Shown: positions 25,246 through 33,449, numbered from the stretch's first letter. The stretch is 49,835 nt of DNA from Nitrospira sp. UBA5698 (GCA_002420115.1 DIHK01000066.1:23668-73502); one strand, 5' to 3'. Numbers and translations are program-made. The notes: generated by a model from the sequence alone, not told the origin.

Positions 25246-26463
25246 GCCGTTTTCGGATAGACTCGCATTGCTTTTTGCATGCATGATGTCTCTAACATGC
25301 TTGACAGACATTGGCGCAGCTCTTTTCATTCTTAACTCGTCGTGCTTCGCCAGTGCCGGTTCAACAATCGCAGCTTCAAGGCACGCGACCAGGTTCTCAT
25401 ATGTGTCGTACACAATCGGGTTGAGTACCCAATGGTACTTGTGGTGGAGATCCTTGAACATTGAGAATGGCTTTTGGCCTTCTTCTATGATAGGAGCAAA
25501 GGGAACCATGTAGTTTGGCACAGTTGCTTGCAACTCAAGTGGCGTCGCCTTCGGATTTGTAATATCCGCAATAACAAAAAGAGACATACTGGCCAATGTC
25601 ATTATCGTTTCAGTGAAATCTCTTTGTTGTGAGCCCGCGAAATCAAACATGATTGGTAGCAATCCCAAGCTCTGAAGCTTCTTCTTTACCGCATCCAAAA
25701 CGAGCTTTCGCTTGGGAGTAAATCGACCCAAAATGAGTACTGCTCTCGATGTAACTTCATCGATTACATCGCGAATCTTCTCATTGTGAAGTAGTAAATA
25801 AATAAACTGTGCGACTTCAAGGTTGTCTACAGTGATTGCGGGTTCTGCATTATCACCATAGGGATATGTGATCATCAGGTTAGATTGCTTCGCTCGGGCT
25901 AGGTTAACCCGCCACGCGGATACACCAAATACCTCACAGGCTTCGAGTGTGGCCCCCTCTAAGTTGGCGTCGACAAGAACCGAATTCACCAAATCTGTTC
26001 GACATAGCTTTGCTTCAATGAGACAAGCTTGTCGTAAGTCGGCTCCATTCAGGATTGCATCAGTGAGGTCCGCAAGACTCAGGTCGGCCTTGTAAAGCTC
26101 CGCATCTCCCAAGTTAGCCTGGCTAAGATTCGCTTTCCCCAACGTGGCCCAGCCAAGGCGAGCCTCAAAGCAGGAAGCGTTTGAAAGGTTCGCGGAATGA
26201 AGATTTGCCTCCTGCAGATTAGCGTTGTTAAGATGTGCCCTCGAAAGATCGGCCTTATACATGTTTGCTTTCGACATGTTCGCGCCTCGTAGGTTCACAC
26301 CTTGAAAGTCGATTCCAGGCTGATGGTGATCGAAAAAACTCAACACAACCTGCGATAGCGAAGCGTTACTCAAGTCCGGCTTGATATGGGGGTTGTCAGC
26401 ACGCCATTGGTTCCAAACGGCAATGCCTTGCTTCAGGATTTCCACATGGTTTGGATCAGCCAT
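25243..26463 (-). CDS. Pentapeptide-repeat protein with TIR-like C-terminal domain
   Basis: A protein of 406 residues. Residues about 50-200 are pentapeptide repeats (A-D/N-L-x-x), for example LRGANMSKANMYKADLSRAH and NLSQANLGDAELYKADLS, forming a right-handed beta helix. The C-terminal part (about 235-370) has AVLILGRFTPKRKLVLDAVK, LPIMFDFAGSQQRDFTETI, LFVIADITNPKATPLELQ and WVLNPIVYDTYENL, a TIR/nucleotide-binding-like fold seen linked to pentapeptide repeats in other bacteria. Such two-part proteins are candidates for stress or phage defence, but no role is proven. AGAGGGG precedes the ATG, and an attC-end module lies just upstream. Its stop codon is in the next attC-like site. Confidence 0.75.
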   Translation of the reverse strand: MADPNHVEILKQGIAVWNQWRADNPHIKPDLSNASLSQVVLSFFDHHQPGIDFQGVNLRGANMSKANMYKADLSRAHLNNANLQEANLHSANLSNASCFEARLGWATLGKANLSQANLGDAELYKADLSLADLTDAILNGADLRQACLIEAKLCRTDLVNSVLVDANLEGATLEACEVFGVSAWRVNLARAKQSNLMITYPYGDNAEPAITVDNLEVAQFIYLLLHNEKIRDVIDEVTSRAVLILGRFTPKRKLVLDAVKKKLQSLGLLPIMFDFAGSQQRDFTETIMTLASMSLFVIADITNPKATPLELQATVPNYMVPFAPIIEEGQKPFSMFKDLHHKYHWVLNPIVYDTYENLVACLEAAIVEPALAKHDELRMKRAAPMSVKHVRDIMHAKSNASLSENG

Positions 26464-26482
26464 TTTGGCCCCTCTTATGATC

Positions 26483-26592
26483 GCCTAGCAATATTTAGGT
26501 GGATCCATATAGGAACTGGATCTGCCACTTTCTGTACGAGAAATATACCCTCAATGATCGTGGACAATATCCCATAATCGACGCTGGCGCAA
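26483..26592 (-). repeat. attC-end module (type A), copy 2
   Basis: On the minus strand it ends CCACCTAAATATTGCTAGGC; GCTAGGC (26483-26489) is one base off the R' consensus. The promoter-like pair is TTGCGC (26587-26592) and TATTGT (26564-26569) with a 17-nt spacer, the -10 lying 101 nt before the pentapeptide start codon. The -35 box is weaker than in other copies. Blocks for GGATCC-CC-AAAT and ACAGAAAGTGGCAGATCC are shared with copies 1 and 3. Confidence 0.55.
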
Positions 26593-26624
26593 ATGGCCGC
26601 TTTTCAATTGGGTGATCGGACGGT

Positions 26625-26734
26625 TTGGGTCGAGGACTGTCATCGACCACGAGCGGAGGTTCGGTGCCAAGATCGCACTGCCTGAAAGCGGTTCTCAGCA
26701 CATCGACGTCGTACAGGGCCGCAGGAACCACGAT
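26625..26734. repeat. Cassette-spacer repeat (type B), copy 3
   Basis: Contains GTTTGGGTCGAGGACTGTCAT, GACCACGAGCGGAGGTTCGG, CAAGATCGCACTGCCTGAAA and GCGGTTCTCAG, a clear relative of the copies at 23451 and 33336. No gene. Confidence 0.6.
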
Positions 26735-26885
26735 CGGCCCGAGGCCCCGCACGTGCAACTCTTACCCGGCGGGGGGAATTCAGGCGTCGTTGACTTGAAC
26801 GAGGTGCGTGGGGGGAGTGGCAGTCAGAAGTGTGGGCGTAGACAGATTGTTAAGATCGCAAAGCCAGACTCCATCCATTGTATGC
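26735..26885. repeat. Long direct repeat (type C), copy 1
   Basis: About 140 nt matched by 32318-32475 in the same orientation: shared blocks are GGCCCCGCAC, GCAACTCT-ACCCGG-GGGGG, ATCGTTGAC-TGAACGAG-TGCG, TGGGGGG, AAGTGTGGG and TTAAGA-C-AAG-CAGAC. In both copies one frame reads like a short peptide ending NE(V/L)RGG-GS-KCG, but with non-synonymous changes. The two copies flank a 5.4-kb segment. Confidence 0.65.
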
Positions 26886-26924
26886 GCAGAATCGCATAAA
26901 CATGGCCAGTAGTGGTAGCAGGCT

Positions 26925-28298
26925 CTAGACAGCGGCAAAAAACGCCAGCTCGCGGTCGGTGAACGTCTCCTTTGGTTTTCCTGGCGGGCGAATTGGGAAG
27001 AAATTGTGTATCAGCTCACCGCGTGCATCGAGGATTGGCTGATGCACCAGGAAAGTCATCCGCGTGCCTTTGCAGAAAAGCCTCCCGGCAGACGCATTGT
27101 GCCGAAATGTCCACGTATGACCGGCGACCATCTCGGCAACGGAACTGTAACCGTACCGCACGTAACCGGGCCAGGCGTGCGTGGATTTAAAACGTGGCTC
27201 TGCTTCGAAGTACGCCACGAGCGCAGCTCGTCTGGCGCTGTCGCTGCCCGGATCCTGCGGCACGTTCACGGGAATTTCACCAAGAACAAACGGCTCCTGC
27301 TCCACGCGGAAAAACGCCACGGCGAGGACATCACGGCCCGCGTGCGAAGAGCGAAGTTTCAGCTCCTTATGGAAATTTTGCGGGGCACCTTTGGGCACCC
27401 ACTGCGGCCACATTTTATTCGGGATCGGTTGTCCGGTGTAGTCCTTGAACCCTTTCGCTATGAATGCGTTGACGACGTCCTGGTCTGTTGCAAGCGGAGT
27501 CGGGCTGAACACTTCAAACTCGTAGGCCAGAAACTCATACAGCCCTTCGCCGCCCGGCCCGGAGAAACTGCCGAGCGCGTGCTCGTATTTCGGCGCCACC
27601 ACCTGCAACGCGCCACCAAGCGCTTCCTTGAGTTTGCGCAATACCGGCGTTGCTTCCCCAATGGCGCAGCCGCGGATGACAAATCGCGCGGGCACGTCCT
27701 GCTGGTTGACGTCTTTAGGCCGAGGTTGGAGCACTTCAGGCGGGACAATCAACGTCTTGTTCGTAACGGCGTCTTCCAGCTTTTCGTAGTTGATGTTTGC
27801 ATCAGTGCCCGGAGTTGGCGCGATCGAAAACCCACCATGCGGCGAAGCATGCGCGCCCACCATCAGATCGCGTACCGGATACTTGATCGCCGAATCGCTC
27901 TTCACCATGTCGATAAACTCTTTCAAAGAGCCGCTGCTCGGTTGCAGCCGGATCGTTTGATCCCGGATGTCGAAGAATCTGGCCAAACGATGGATGTGCG
28001 TGTCGTCCGGTCCCGCCGCCGGAGCGACCAGGGCGTAATCACGGTAGGCTGCGGGGAAATTCGCGATCGCCTGCCTGGCTGCAGCGCATGGCGCGGGAGC
28101 GGGATCGGGGAGATTCACCACGTCGTCGCGACGCAGCGGCGTTATCGGGCCGTCAACAGTCAGGTCAAGGCGGGCCTGATGCCGCTCGACGGTCACGCCG
28201 CTGCACGTAATGAGATAACGGGCGCGCCAGGGCTGCACGCCATGGATGGCGAGGACTTCCTCAAGCGTGCCTGGGGCCCCAACGATGAAGCTCGCCAT
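26925..28298 (-). CDS. Hypothetical protein with candidate caspase/CHAT-like His-Cys dyad
   Basis: A soluble protein of 457 residues without signal peptide. The N-terminal 60 residues look like a small compact domain (TLEEVLAIHGVQPWRARYL). Residues about 140-245 contain VRDLMVGAHASPHGGFSIA and, 70 residues on, ARFVIRGCAIGEATPVLRKL followed by VVAPK. A His-Gly motif in one beta strand, then a Cys after a hydrophobic strand and a small-residue helix, is the order of clan CD cysteine peptidases (caspase, gingipain, CHAT, DUF4347). This match is by eye and unproven. The gene begins 9 nt after the 982-residue gene and is co-transcribed with it. Higher G+C than the flanking cassettes suggests a separate origin. 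Confidence 0.55.
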   Translation of the reverse strand: MASFIVGAPGTLEEVLAIHGVQPWRARYLITCSGVTVERHQARLDLTVDGPITPLRRDDVVNLPDPAPAPCAAARQAIANFPAAYRDYALVAPAAGPDDTHIHRLARFFDIRDQTIRLQPSSGSLKEFIDMVKSDSAIKYPVRDLMVGAHASPHGGFSIAPTPGTDANINYEKLEDAVTNKTLIVPPEVLQPRPKDVNQQDVPARFVIRGCAIGEATPVLRKLKEALGGALQVVAPKYEHALGSFSGPGGEGLYEFLAYEFEVFSPTPLATDQDVVNAFIAKGFKDYTGQPIPNKMWPQWVPKGAPQNFHKELKLRSSHAGRDVLAVAFFRVEQEPFVLGEIPVNVPQDPGSDSARRAALVAYFEAEPRFKSTHAWPGYVRYGYSSVAEMVAGHTWTFRHNASAGRLFCKGTRMTFLVHQPILDARGELIHNFFPIRPPGKPKETFTDRELAFFAAV

Positions 28299-28307
28299 AC
28301 GCGCCGC

Positions 28308-31256
28308 TCAGGCCGTTGGCATCGTTTCGTTGAACGCGATGTCGAGCGCGCTGGTCGGCGTGTAATCGAACCAGCGCGCGATGAGCGACGCCTCGGCCCA
28401 GCTCGTGATGTCCGCGTCATCGCCGACGCCGCCTTCCGCGCCGTCAGCGCCTTGCGACCATAATTCAAAATCGGTGGCCTTGCCCGGCGAGCGGTATTCG
28501 TAAGCATTGCCCCACGGATCCGCAGCCGGCACGGCCCCAAACGGCGCGAGCGCTGCGAGCCCCTCGGCGGTCGTCGGATACCGCGCGTTGGCCGCTTTGA
28601 ACTGCTCGATTCTCCCAATGATCGCTTCCATCTCGCCCCACGCTTTTCGCTGTAATGGTGATAAAAGTGGACGCGCCTGAGGCACCGGATTCGCCGAGCG
28701 AATGCCGGGATAATTTGTTTTCGCGTGTGCCTCGATTTCTTGCGCGATCGTGACGTACGCATTCGGCTCGCCTGGTTTGTGAAAGCCGCCGCTCTCGACG
28801 AATTCGACGAACTCCCGCTCGAACCCCGGACGTACGGTGAGCACCACGCGGGCGGCTCCCGCCTTGAGAAAGGCGCGATGCAGGAAATCGGGGTGATCGA
28901 GATACTTCTTTAGTTCCCAGCGCGCGGTGTGCGACCAGAAGTACGGGTAGAGAAAGTACGTCATATTTTCCCACTCGATCGCGTGATGCAGGAACTTGGT
29001 GATCTCGCCCTGCGCGAGCACGTGGCTCCAGATGCTGTCGGTGAGTACGGATTGGTCTGAGCCGTAAACATTAGCCGGCAGGCCTGGCGCGACGAAACTA
29101 AAGCTCGGGCCGAACAGCCAGCGCAGCACGCCTTTCATGACTTCTTCGCGCTCGTTCTTGCGAAGGCTCAGCGGGTCCTGGCCGCCGATTTCCTCCTGGA
29201 GTCTGGCGAGACGTTCTTTGATCAGCGCACGTCGCATCTCGTATCGCGCGAGTGCCGCTTCGCGCAGCGTGTTCCATGCGCGCATTTGCCAGGCTTGAAA
29301 CATCGCGTCTTTCAATCCGGCGTTGATGTTGAGCTCGATGTCGAGCGCCGCCATGTACTTGACGCTCACCGCCAGCGTCAGGCGTCCCGATGCCCCGATC
29401 CATTTATTAAAATCCGTTTTAAGCTGGTGTCCGGCGCCGCTCTCATCGAATTTCCAACCACTGGTTCCCCATGTCAGGCTCCAGATTTCGTAACCTTCCG
29501 GAATTTCGACTTCAAAGCTGATAAATTGCCCGTACTCGGTGTGGTCGGGATCGGGCCAGTTGCGGGAGAACGATTTCGGAATCACGATCGTTTCCGCTGG
29601 CGGCGGTTCAATGGACACACCGAACTCGGCTGCTCTCGCCTCGTAGTTACCGCGATCGATATCGTCTGGCACGAGTTCGAACCGCGCCCATGCCGGCCCA
29701 GTCTTCGAGGTGTTGAAACCTTCCTGCAACAGTCCGCGCAGCGTATTTAGCTCGATGATCTTTGAGAGAATGTCGGAGCCCGGCTCCGGAATCGTGAGGT
29801 CGTAAGTCAGTCGCACACCGTACCGATGCAGATCGACCTGCCACTTGCGCACGAGCTGATAAAAATCGATCCGGGTCGCCTTGTCATCGAACGGATTTTT
29901 GATCTTGCGCACCGCCTGGTCCTCGGTACCCGCCGCCGACGCGACTTTAAAGCTGACCTTGTGTTCCTTACGCACACGCGAGGCGGCTTTTCTCGTGACG
30001 TCGCTGCTCTGCTGCCGGGCCACCTGCTCGGAGCGGTTCGACGATTCGGCGACGTTGTAGCCGAACGCCGTGGACACCGACACAGGACCGTAGCCGCCGG
30101 AAGCCGTGACGCTCATGTTGAAGCCAGACGAGTGCTGATTCTGCGAGTTGGTGGATTGCGACAGCTCGGATTTTTCCGTGACACCTTCCTCGCTGTACGC
30201 CTCGAGAAAATCGCTCACGATGCGCTGGAATTCCTCGGACGTATTCGACCACTCCTTGTGCGAAATGTTCACCTCCTCACCCGGACTGAGCGGCACCGAA
30301 TGCATGAGCTCACCGCGCTCGATTCCGGCGGGAATGAAGTTCAGCCGTTCGAGGTGCAATAAGCCCACCGGCTCGATCTCGCGGCGCGCTCGGAAGTATT
30401 GATTAATCTCCCTGATCCGCTCGACTTCCATGCGCGAGATTGCCAGAAAACTCGCCGGCGTGAGTTCACCGTTGAACGTCGTCATCTGTTGCATCGTCTG
30501 TACCAGCGGCGCCGCATTGACACCAAGCCGCGGCGCGAGTTGCAACAACTCGTCGAGACTCGGCAGCGCGCCGGACTGGCGCGTTTCGATGCGGGCGGCG
30601 GAGCGTTGCGGACGAACCATCACGATCGACTCCCGTATCGTCGGCTGCTGGATTGTCCGCGCGCCTCTGGCGATCTTGCCCACACGCTGTCGCTCCTGCT
30701 CGCCAGCGGCCTCGCGCCCCGCAACACTCGTTGGAGTTTCAATCGTTTCGCTCAAGCGATACACCCTCGCGTCAGGGAACCCGGGGGGAGTCAGCTCGGC
30801 ATCAAGGACGTGTCGGGGAGTAATAGCTGCCGCTTGTGCGGAAGAGGGCGTTTGTTGCTCGCTCGAAGCTTGCGCGCGAGCGGCGAGCAGTTGGGCCTGC
30901 ACGGCGGCTGCCTCGTCGAGCGCTTGTTTGCGAATGCCCAGCAACTCATCGCCGATGCGTTGGAGAAGCGTCTCGGGAATGTCGCGGAATTTCTCCACGC
31001 TCTCGAAAGGCAGCGTTGGAGTTTCATCTGATCCTTCAATCAGAGTCTGGAGAGTCGCCAGGTGCTGGCGCTCATTCTCGTTCGCATTGGGAAACCGCTG
31101 CGCAATCTGCCGCACCTCCTGCGGTCTCAGCGAAAGGGCGGCGACGTAACTCCACTTATCCCACGCCCGCCCTTCGACCGGACGATCGCGTCGCAACTTG
31201 ATCGGCGTGTAAGTGGCGCGTTCCGCAGTTCTTTTCGATCCGTGTAGCTCTGCCAT
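28308..31256 (-). CDS. Large uncharacterised protein with GspG-like C-terminal domain
   Basis: A protein of 982 residues from ATG 31256; the frame extends 12 codons further, but those overlap the promoter. No signal peptide or membrane helix is seen. Residues about 110-160 are Ala/Gln-rich and helical. The middle has LSPGEEVNISHKEWSNTSEE, a Ser/Asn-rich glycine segment, then YQLVRKWQVDLHRYGVRLTYDL. Near the end, RYPTTAEGLAALAPFG with DPWGNAYEYRSPG and LWSQGADGAEGG match the C-terminal domain of type II secretion pseudopilins (GspG), but without the N-terminal pilin helix. The whole architecture was not recognised. It lies 9 nt before the candidate His-Cys protein gene on a common transcript. 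Confidence 0.6.
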   Translation of the reverse strand: MAELHGSKRTAERATYTPIKLRRDRPVEGRAWDKWSYVAALSLRPQEVRQIAQRFPNANENERQHLATLQTLIEGSDETPTLPFESVEKFRDIPETLLQRIGDELLGIRKQALDEAAAVQAQLLAARAQASSEQQTPSSAQAAAITPRHVLDAELTPPGFPDARVYRLSETIETPTSVAGREAAGEQERQRVGKIARGARTIQQPTIRESIVMVRPQRSAARIETRQSGALPSLDELLQLAPRLGVNAAPLVQTMQQMTTFNGELTPASFLAISRMEVERIREINQYFRARREIEPVGLLHLERLNFIPAGIERGELMHSVPLSPGEEVNISHKEWSNTSEEFQRIVSDFLEAYSEEGVTEKSELSQSTNSQNQHSSGFNMSVTASGGYGPVSVSTAFGYNVAESSNRSEQVARQQSSDVTRKAASRVRKEHKVSFKVASAAGTEDQAVRKIKNPFDDKATRIDFYQLVRKWQVDLHRYGVRLTYDLTIPEPGSDILSKIIELNTLRGLLQEGFNTSKTGPAWARFELVPDDIDRGNYEARAAEFGVSIEPPPAETIVIPKSFSRNWPDPDHTEYGQFISFEVEIPEGYEIWSLTWGTSGWKFDESGAGHQLKTDFNKWIGASGRLTLAVSVKYMAALDIELNINAGLKDAMFQAWQMRAWNTLREAALARYEMRRALIKERLARLQEEIGGQDPLSLRKNEREEVMKGVLRWLFGPSFSFVAPGLPANVYGSDQSVLTDSIWSHVLAQGEITKFLHHAIEWENMTYFLYPYFWSHTARWELKKYLDHPDFLHRAFLKAGAARVVLTVRPGFEREFVEFVESGGFHKPGEPNAYVTIAQEIEAHAKTNYPGIRSANPVPQARPLLSPLQRKAWGEMEAIIGRIEQFKAANARYPTTAEGLAALAPFGAVPAADPWGNAYEYRSPGKATDFELWSQGADGAEGGVGDDADITSWAEASLIARWFDYTPTSALDIAFNETMPTA

Positions 31257-31263
31257 GGCAGCG

Positions 31264-31292
31264 AATATATTGGTCCGGCACGAAGGTGTCAA
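31264..31292 (-). promoter_or_regulatory. Near-consensus promoter predicting a leaderless mRNA
   Basis: On the minus strand TTGACA (31287-31292) and TATATT (31264-31269) are 17 nt apart; 11 of 12 consensus bases match. Only seven bases lie between the -10 box and the ATG at 31256, so transcription should start at or next to the start codon. No Shine-Dalgarno sequence could be transcribed. Confidence 0.7.
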
Positions 31293-31515
31293 GGCAGCGG
31301 CGCCACGTTGTCAACCCAATTTAGAAATGTCCGGTTTTAGGTCATGGTCGCTGCCACCTGTTGTCCTCGTTCATACACGGCCCGTGTTCGATTCATACGC
31401 GGAGAAAAGGGAACAGGCTACGTTTCAAATGGTCTCAAAGACTATTCAAAAGTAGCTATCCCCTTTTCTTTTCTGGATCCTACTAAGACGCTTCAATTCC
31501 TTCTGTCTCGCTTGG
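31293..31515. other. Non-coding stretch
   Basis: No gene or clear signal is seen between the promoter of the two-gene operon and the small minus-strand ORF at 31516. The sequence is AT-richer than the operon. Confidence 0.5.
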
Positions 31516-31644
31516 TCACTTTCCCCTCGGCAAGATGCCCTTCCGTTCTAGTTCCTGAATCTTTCCTTCTGCGAGTTCCATCAAGAAATCCTTCACCGTC
31601 TTTCCCTTGTGGGCTGCCGCCATTTTGACCTTGTGCTCAGTCAC
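31516..31644 (-). CDS. 42-residue basic helical protein, overlapping the Imm-like gene
   Basis: Starts at GTG 31644, with GGGAGGGAAA just upstream; the GTGA overlap with the stop codon of the preceding gene implies coupled translation. The product, VTEHKVKMAAAHKGKTVKDF followed by LMELAEGKIQELERKGILPRGK, looks like one short strand plus helices of a small DNA-binding or antitoxin-like protein. A similar ending (TELEKDGLLPKGKK) occurs in the small ORF at 31882-32022. No family was recognised with confidence. Confidence 0.5.
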   Translation of the reverse strand: MTEHKVKMAAAHKGKTVKDFLMELAEGKIQELERKGILPRGK

Positions 31645-31844
31645 GATTTCCCTCCCCGAGGTTGCTTCGTGAGCGACCAGAACAACGCGCCCACCCAGCC
31701 TATCACGGTCCATCCGAGCGAGAGATTCACGATCGCAAGCAGGAAGAAGTTGTGGTGGCCTCGTGCGAGGGCGAGAAAGGTTGGAAGGAAATACAAGAAC
31801 GTCGCACCCAGGACATAGAGGACAGAGGGGAGATCATTGTCCAT
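31641..31844 (-). CDS. Superinfection-immunity (Imm-like) membrane protein
   Basis: A protein of 67 residues with two hydrophobic helices: VLYVLGATFLYFLPTFLALA and FFLLAIVNLSLGWTVIGWVG, linked by RGHHN. The FLPTxxALxRGHxN ... NLxLGWTVIGWVxALxW pattern is that of the superinfection immunity family (named after phage T4 Imm, which blocks entry of a second phage's DNA). Cellular members are widespread and their role is mostly untested. AAGGAGG lies 6 nt before the ATG. It is coupled to the small basic ORF downstream. Confidence 0.8.
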   Translation of the reverse strand: MDNDLPSVLYVLGATFLYFLPTFLALARGHHNFFLLAIVNLSLGWTVIGWVGALFWSLTKQPRGGKS

Positions 31845-31881
31845 GGGACGCCTCCTTCATGCGGGCGTAAGGTGTTCTCTT

Positions 31882-32022
31882 CTACTTCTTCCCCTTCGGT
31901 AGCAGCCCATCCTTCTCAAGTTCGGTGACGTGATGATTGAGAATCCTCGTCCCATACTTCTTCAAAGATGCAAGTTCTAGCGCTGCAGCTGCTTTGACCT
32001 TCGGGATTGAGTCCTTTGGCAT
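31882..32022 (-). CDS. 46-residue basic helical protein
   Basis: ATG at 32022 (an in-frame GTG lies 18 nt upstream). The peptide MPKDSIPKVKAAAALELASL continues into KKYGTRILNHHVTELEKDGL and ends LPKGKK. Its C-terminus matches the style of the 42-residue ORF at 31516 (ELE-x-x-G-hydrophobic-LP-x-GK), suggesting two relatives on either side of the Imm-like gene. The Shine-Dalgarno sequence is weak, so the ORF is tentative. Confidence 0.45.
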   Translation of the reverse strand: MPKDSIPKVKAAAALELASLKKYGTRILNHHVTELEKDGLLPKGKK

Positions 32023-32178
32023 ATCCCTAAGATTCAGCACGCTTAATTCAGCTTCATGGTCTTACTTCACGAAAGTCAGGGTACTCAATCCACCGGTTTC
32101 AGTCAAACATCACTTGGCACCATATGTTACATAACGGCCGTCTGTACATATCGTGCACGTAGGTGAGGAGTTATCGAT

Positions 32179-32244
32179 ATGCAAATGCAACGGCTCAATA
32201 TCCAGCTTTCTTCAGTCCTCAAATCCAAGCTCGACGTGACATAA
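32179..32244 (+). pseudogene. Remnant of a CopG/RHH-type antitoxin gene (tentative)
   Basis: A 21-codon ORF after GAGGAG, reading MQMQRLNIQLSSVLKSKLDV-T and then stop. The beginning resembles the strand and first helix of ribbon-helix-helix proteins, so this may be the 5' stub of an antitoxin gene. It is followed by AATATGGGGTCAAGTCTTGC, a phrase often seen next to REP-associated transposase genes, which may mark the break. Other bases from 32023 to 32317 show nothing else. Confidence 0.3.
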
Positions 32245-32317
32245 ATATGGGGTCAAGTCTTGCTTCGTGCATCGTCGTTCTCATAGCTATTCGCACTGCG
32301 CTGAATAGATGGCCCGG

Positions 32318-32475
32318 GGCTAGGCCGAAGGGGCAGGCCCCGCACTCGCAACTCTCACCCGGAGGGGGAAATCATGTGATCGTTGACATGAACGAGCTGC
32401 GTGGGGGGCATGGAAGTCGGAAGTGTGGGTCTAGGTAGAGTATTAAGACATCAAAGTCAGACCTCATCAACTCAT
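32318..32475. repeat. Long direct repeat (type C), copy 2
   Basis: Partner of 26735-26885, same orientation, roughly 75-80 per cent alike by eye over about 140 nt. It lies just upstream of the plus-strand gene at 32538. Together the copies bracket the two-gene operon and the Imm-like cluster. Confidence 0.65.
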
Positions 32476-32537
32476 CAAACGATCTGGGACGACAGCTTGC
32501 CGATACGGTTGCAGAGCAGCTATGCTGCATCACTGGC

Positions 32538-33209
32538 ATGACACGACCCGGCGTCCTATTTTATCCGTTCCATCTGTGCCACGAGCGCACCCTGCAGTGG
32601 CTGCTGGCGCGGTATCAGCAAGTGCATTTCCGGGACTATATGGCTATACAAGTCAGTCCGTTCTGCGGGACAACGGCTTTCCCTGAACGGATGGGCGATG
32701 CCTTCCCCGACCTCCTGGCCAGCCAGCGACTGGTGCAGGGGTACAACGTCAGCGGACCGCTCACGTCGGACACCTCTATCGCCGTGGATCGTGATCTCAC
32801 CGATTCAACGTGGCGCGGGCTCTTTCATCGCGCGCTGGTGGAGAATCGTCGATTCCAACGCGGTCTGTTCGACGGCACAGACATCACTGGGCGTCACAAC
32901 GATGGCCATGCCGAGCAGCCCTTGATGGTTCGTTTGAAAGATATCTCATTCGAGACGACTCCCTTTACGGTGGCGGGGATCCGTCAACTCAGCCGCCGAC
33001 GGCTCATCGGCAGAGAAGCGGATCTCTTCGACTATGGCCTGGCCCTCCTGAAAACCTCCGCCTCACTGGTGTATACCATCCAACTGGCGACGGCTGAACA
33101 GCTGGCCGTTGCGACTGACTCGCGCGCCCATTTCACCTTACTCACGCGGCTGACAGAACGAATGGGCGTCACGATCGAGAATGGGTTGGTCGAACAAGGC
33201 ACGTCTTAA
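32538..33209 (+). CDS. Conserved-looking hypothetical protein
   Basis: A protein of 223 residues, starting MTRPGVLFYPFHLCHERTLQ. The composition is normal for a globular cytosolic protein, with RYQQVHFRDYMAIQVSPFCG near the N-terminus and helices such as EADLFDYGLALLKTSASLVY in the C-terminal half. I recognise no family. It is the only plus-strand gene of this accessory region, so it is unlikely to be a cassette of the minus-strand array. No Shine-Dalgarno sequence is obvious. Its base composition resembles the backbone genes. Confidence 0.6.
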   Translation: MTRPGVLFYPFHLCHERTLQWLLARYQQVHFRDYMAIQVSPFCGTTAFPERMGDAFPDLLASQRLVQGYNVSGPLTSDTSIAVDRDLTDSTWRGLFHRALVENRRFQRGLFDGTDITGRHNDGHAEQPLMVRLKDISFETTPFTVAGIRQLSRRRLIGREADLFDYGLALLKTSASLVYTIQLATAEQLAVATDSRAHFTLLTRLTERMGVTIENGLVEQGTS

Positions 33210-33335
33210 CCCGTACGCTCCGCCCATGCCTGCACCATCAACGCTCCAAACAATTCCGGATGTGACTGAAGGCATTGAGACCGGCAGCGGATTGGGGAGA
33301 AGCCGGGATAACGGACTATTCGATCAGATCAGAGC

Positions 33336-33449
33336 AAATGACGCCGTGTAATTCTGCTTTGGGTCGGGTGGTGATGGTCGTAGAACGGCCACGAGCGGAA
33401 GGTCGGAACCAAGATCGCACCACCATACAGCGGTCCTCATCCCTGTCGC
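33336..33449. repeat. Cassette-spacer repeat (type B), copy 4
   Basis: TTCTGCTTTGGGTCGGGTGG, CGGCCACGAGCGGAAGGTCG, CAAGATCGCACCACCATACA and GCGGTCCTCATCCCTGTCGC are shared with copies near 21745, 23451 and 26625. The next base starts the R' box of a good attC-like site. Confidence 0.6.

Noticed and set aside
26612..26899. ORFs in the two type C repeats that share a peptide ending NE-RGG-GS-KCG
   Set aside because: The frames agree for only about 35 codons, the changes are not mostly synonymous and the upstream parts are unrelated; reported as a repeat instead of a gene.
27006..28463. Long plus-strand ORF of 485 codons opposite the candidate His-Cys protein gene
   Set aside because: Its composition is Arg/His-rich and without pattern, and it overlaps most of a minus-strand gene with a sensible operon context; it is the antisense shadow of a high-G+C gene.
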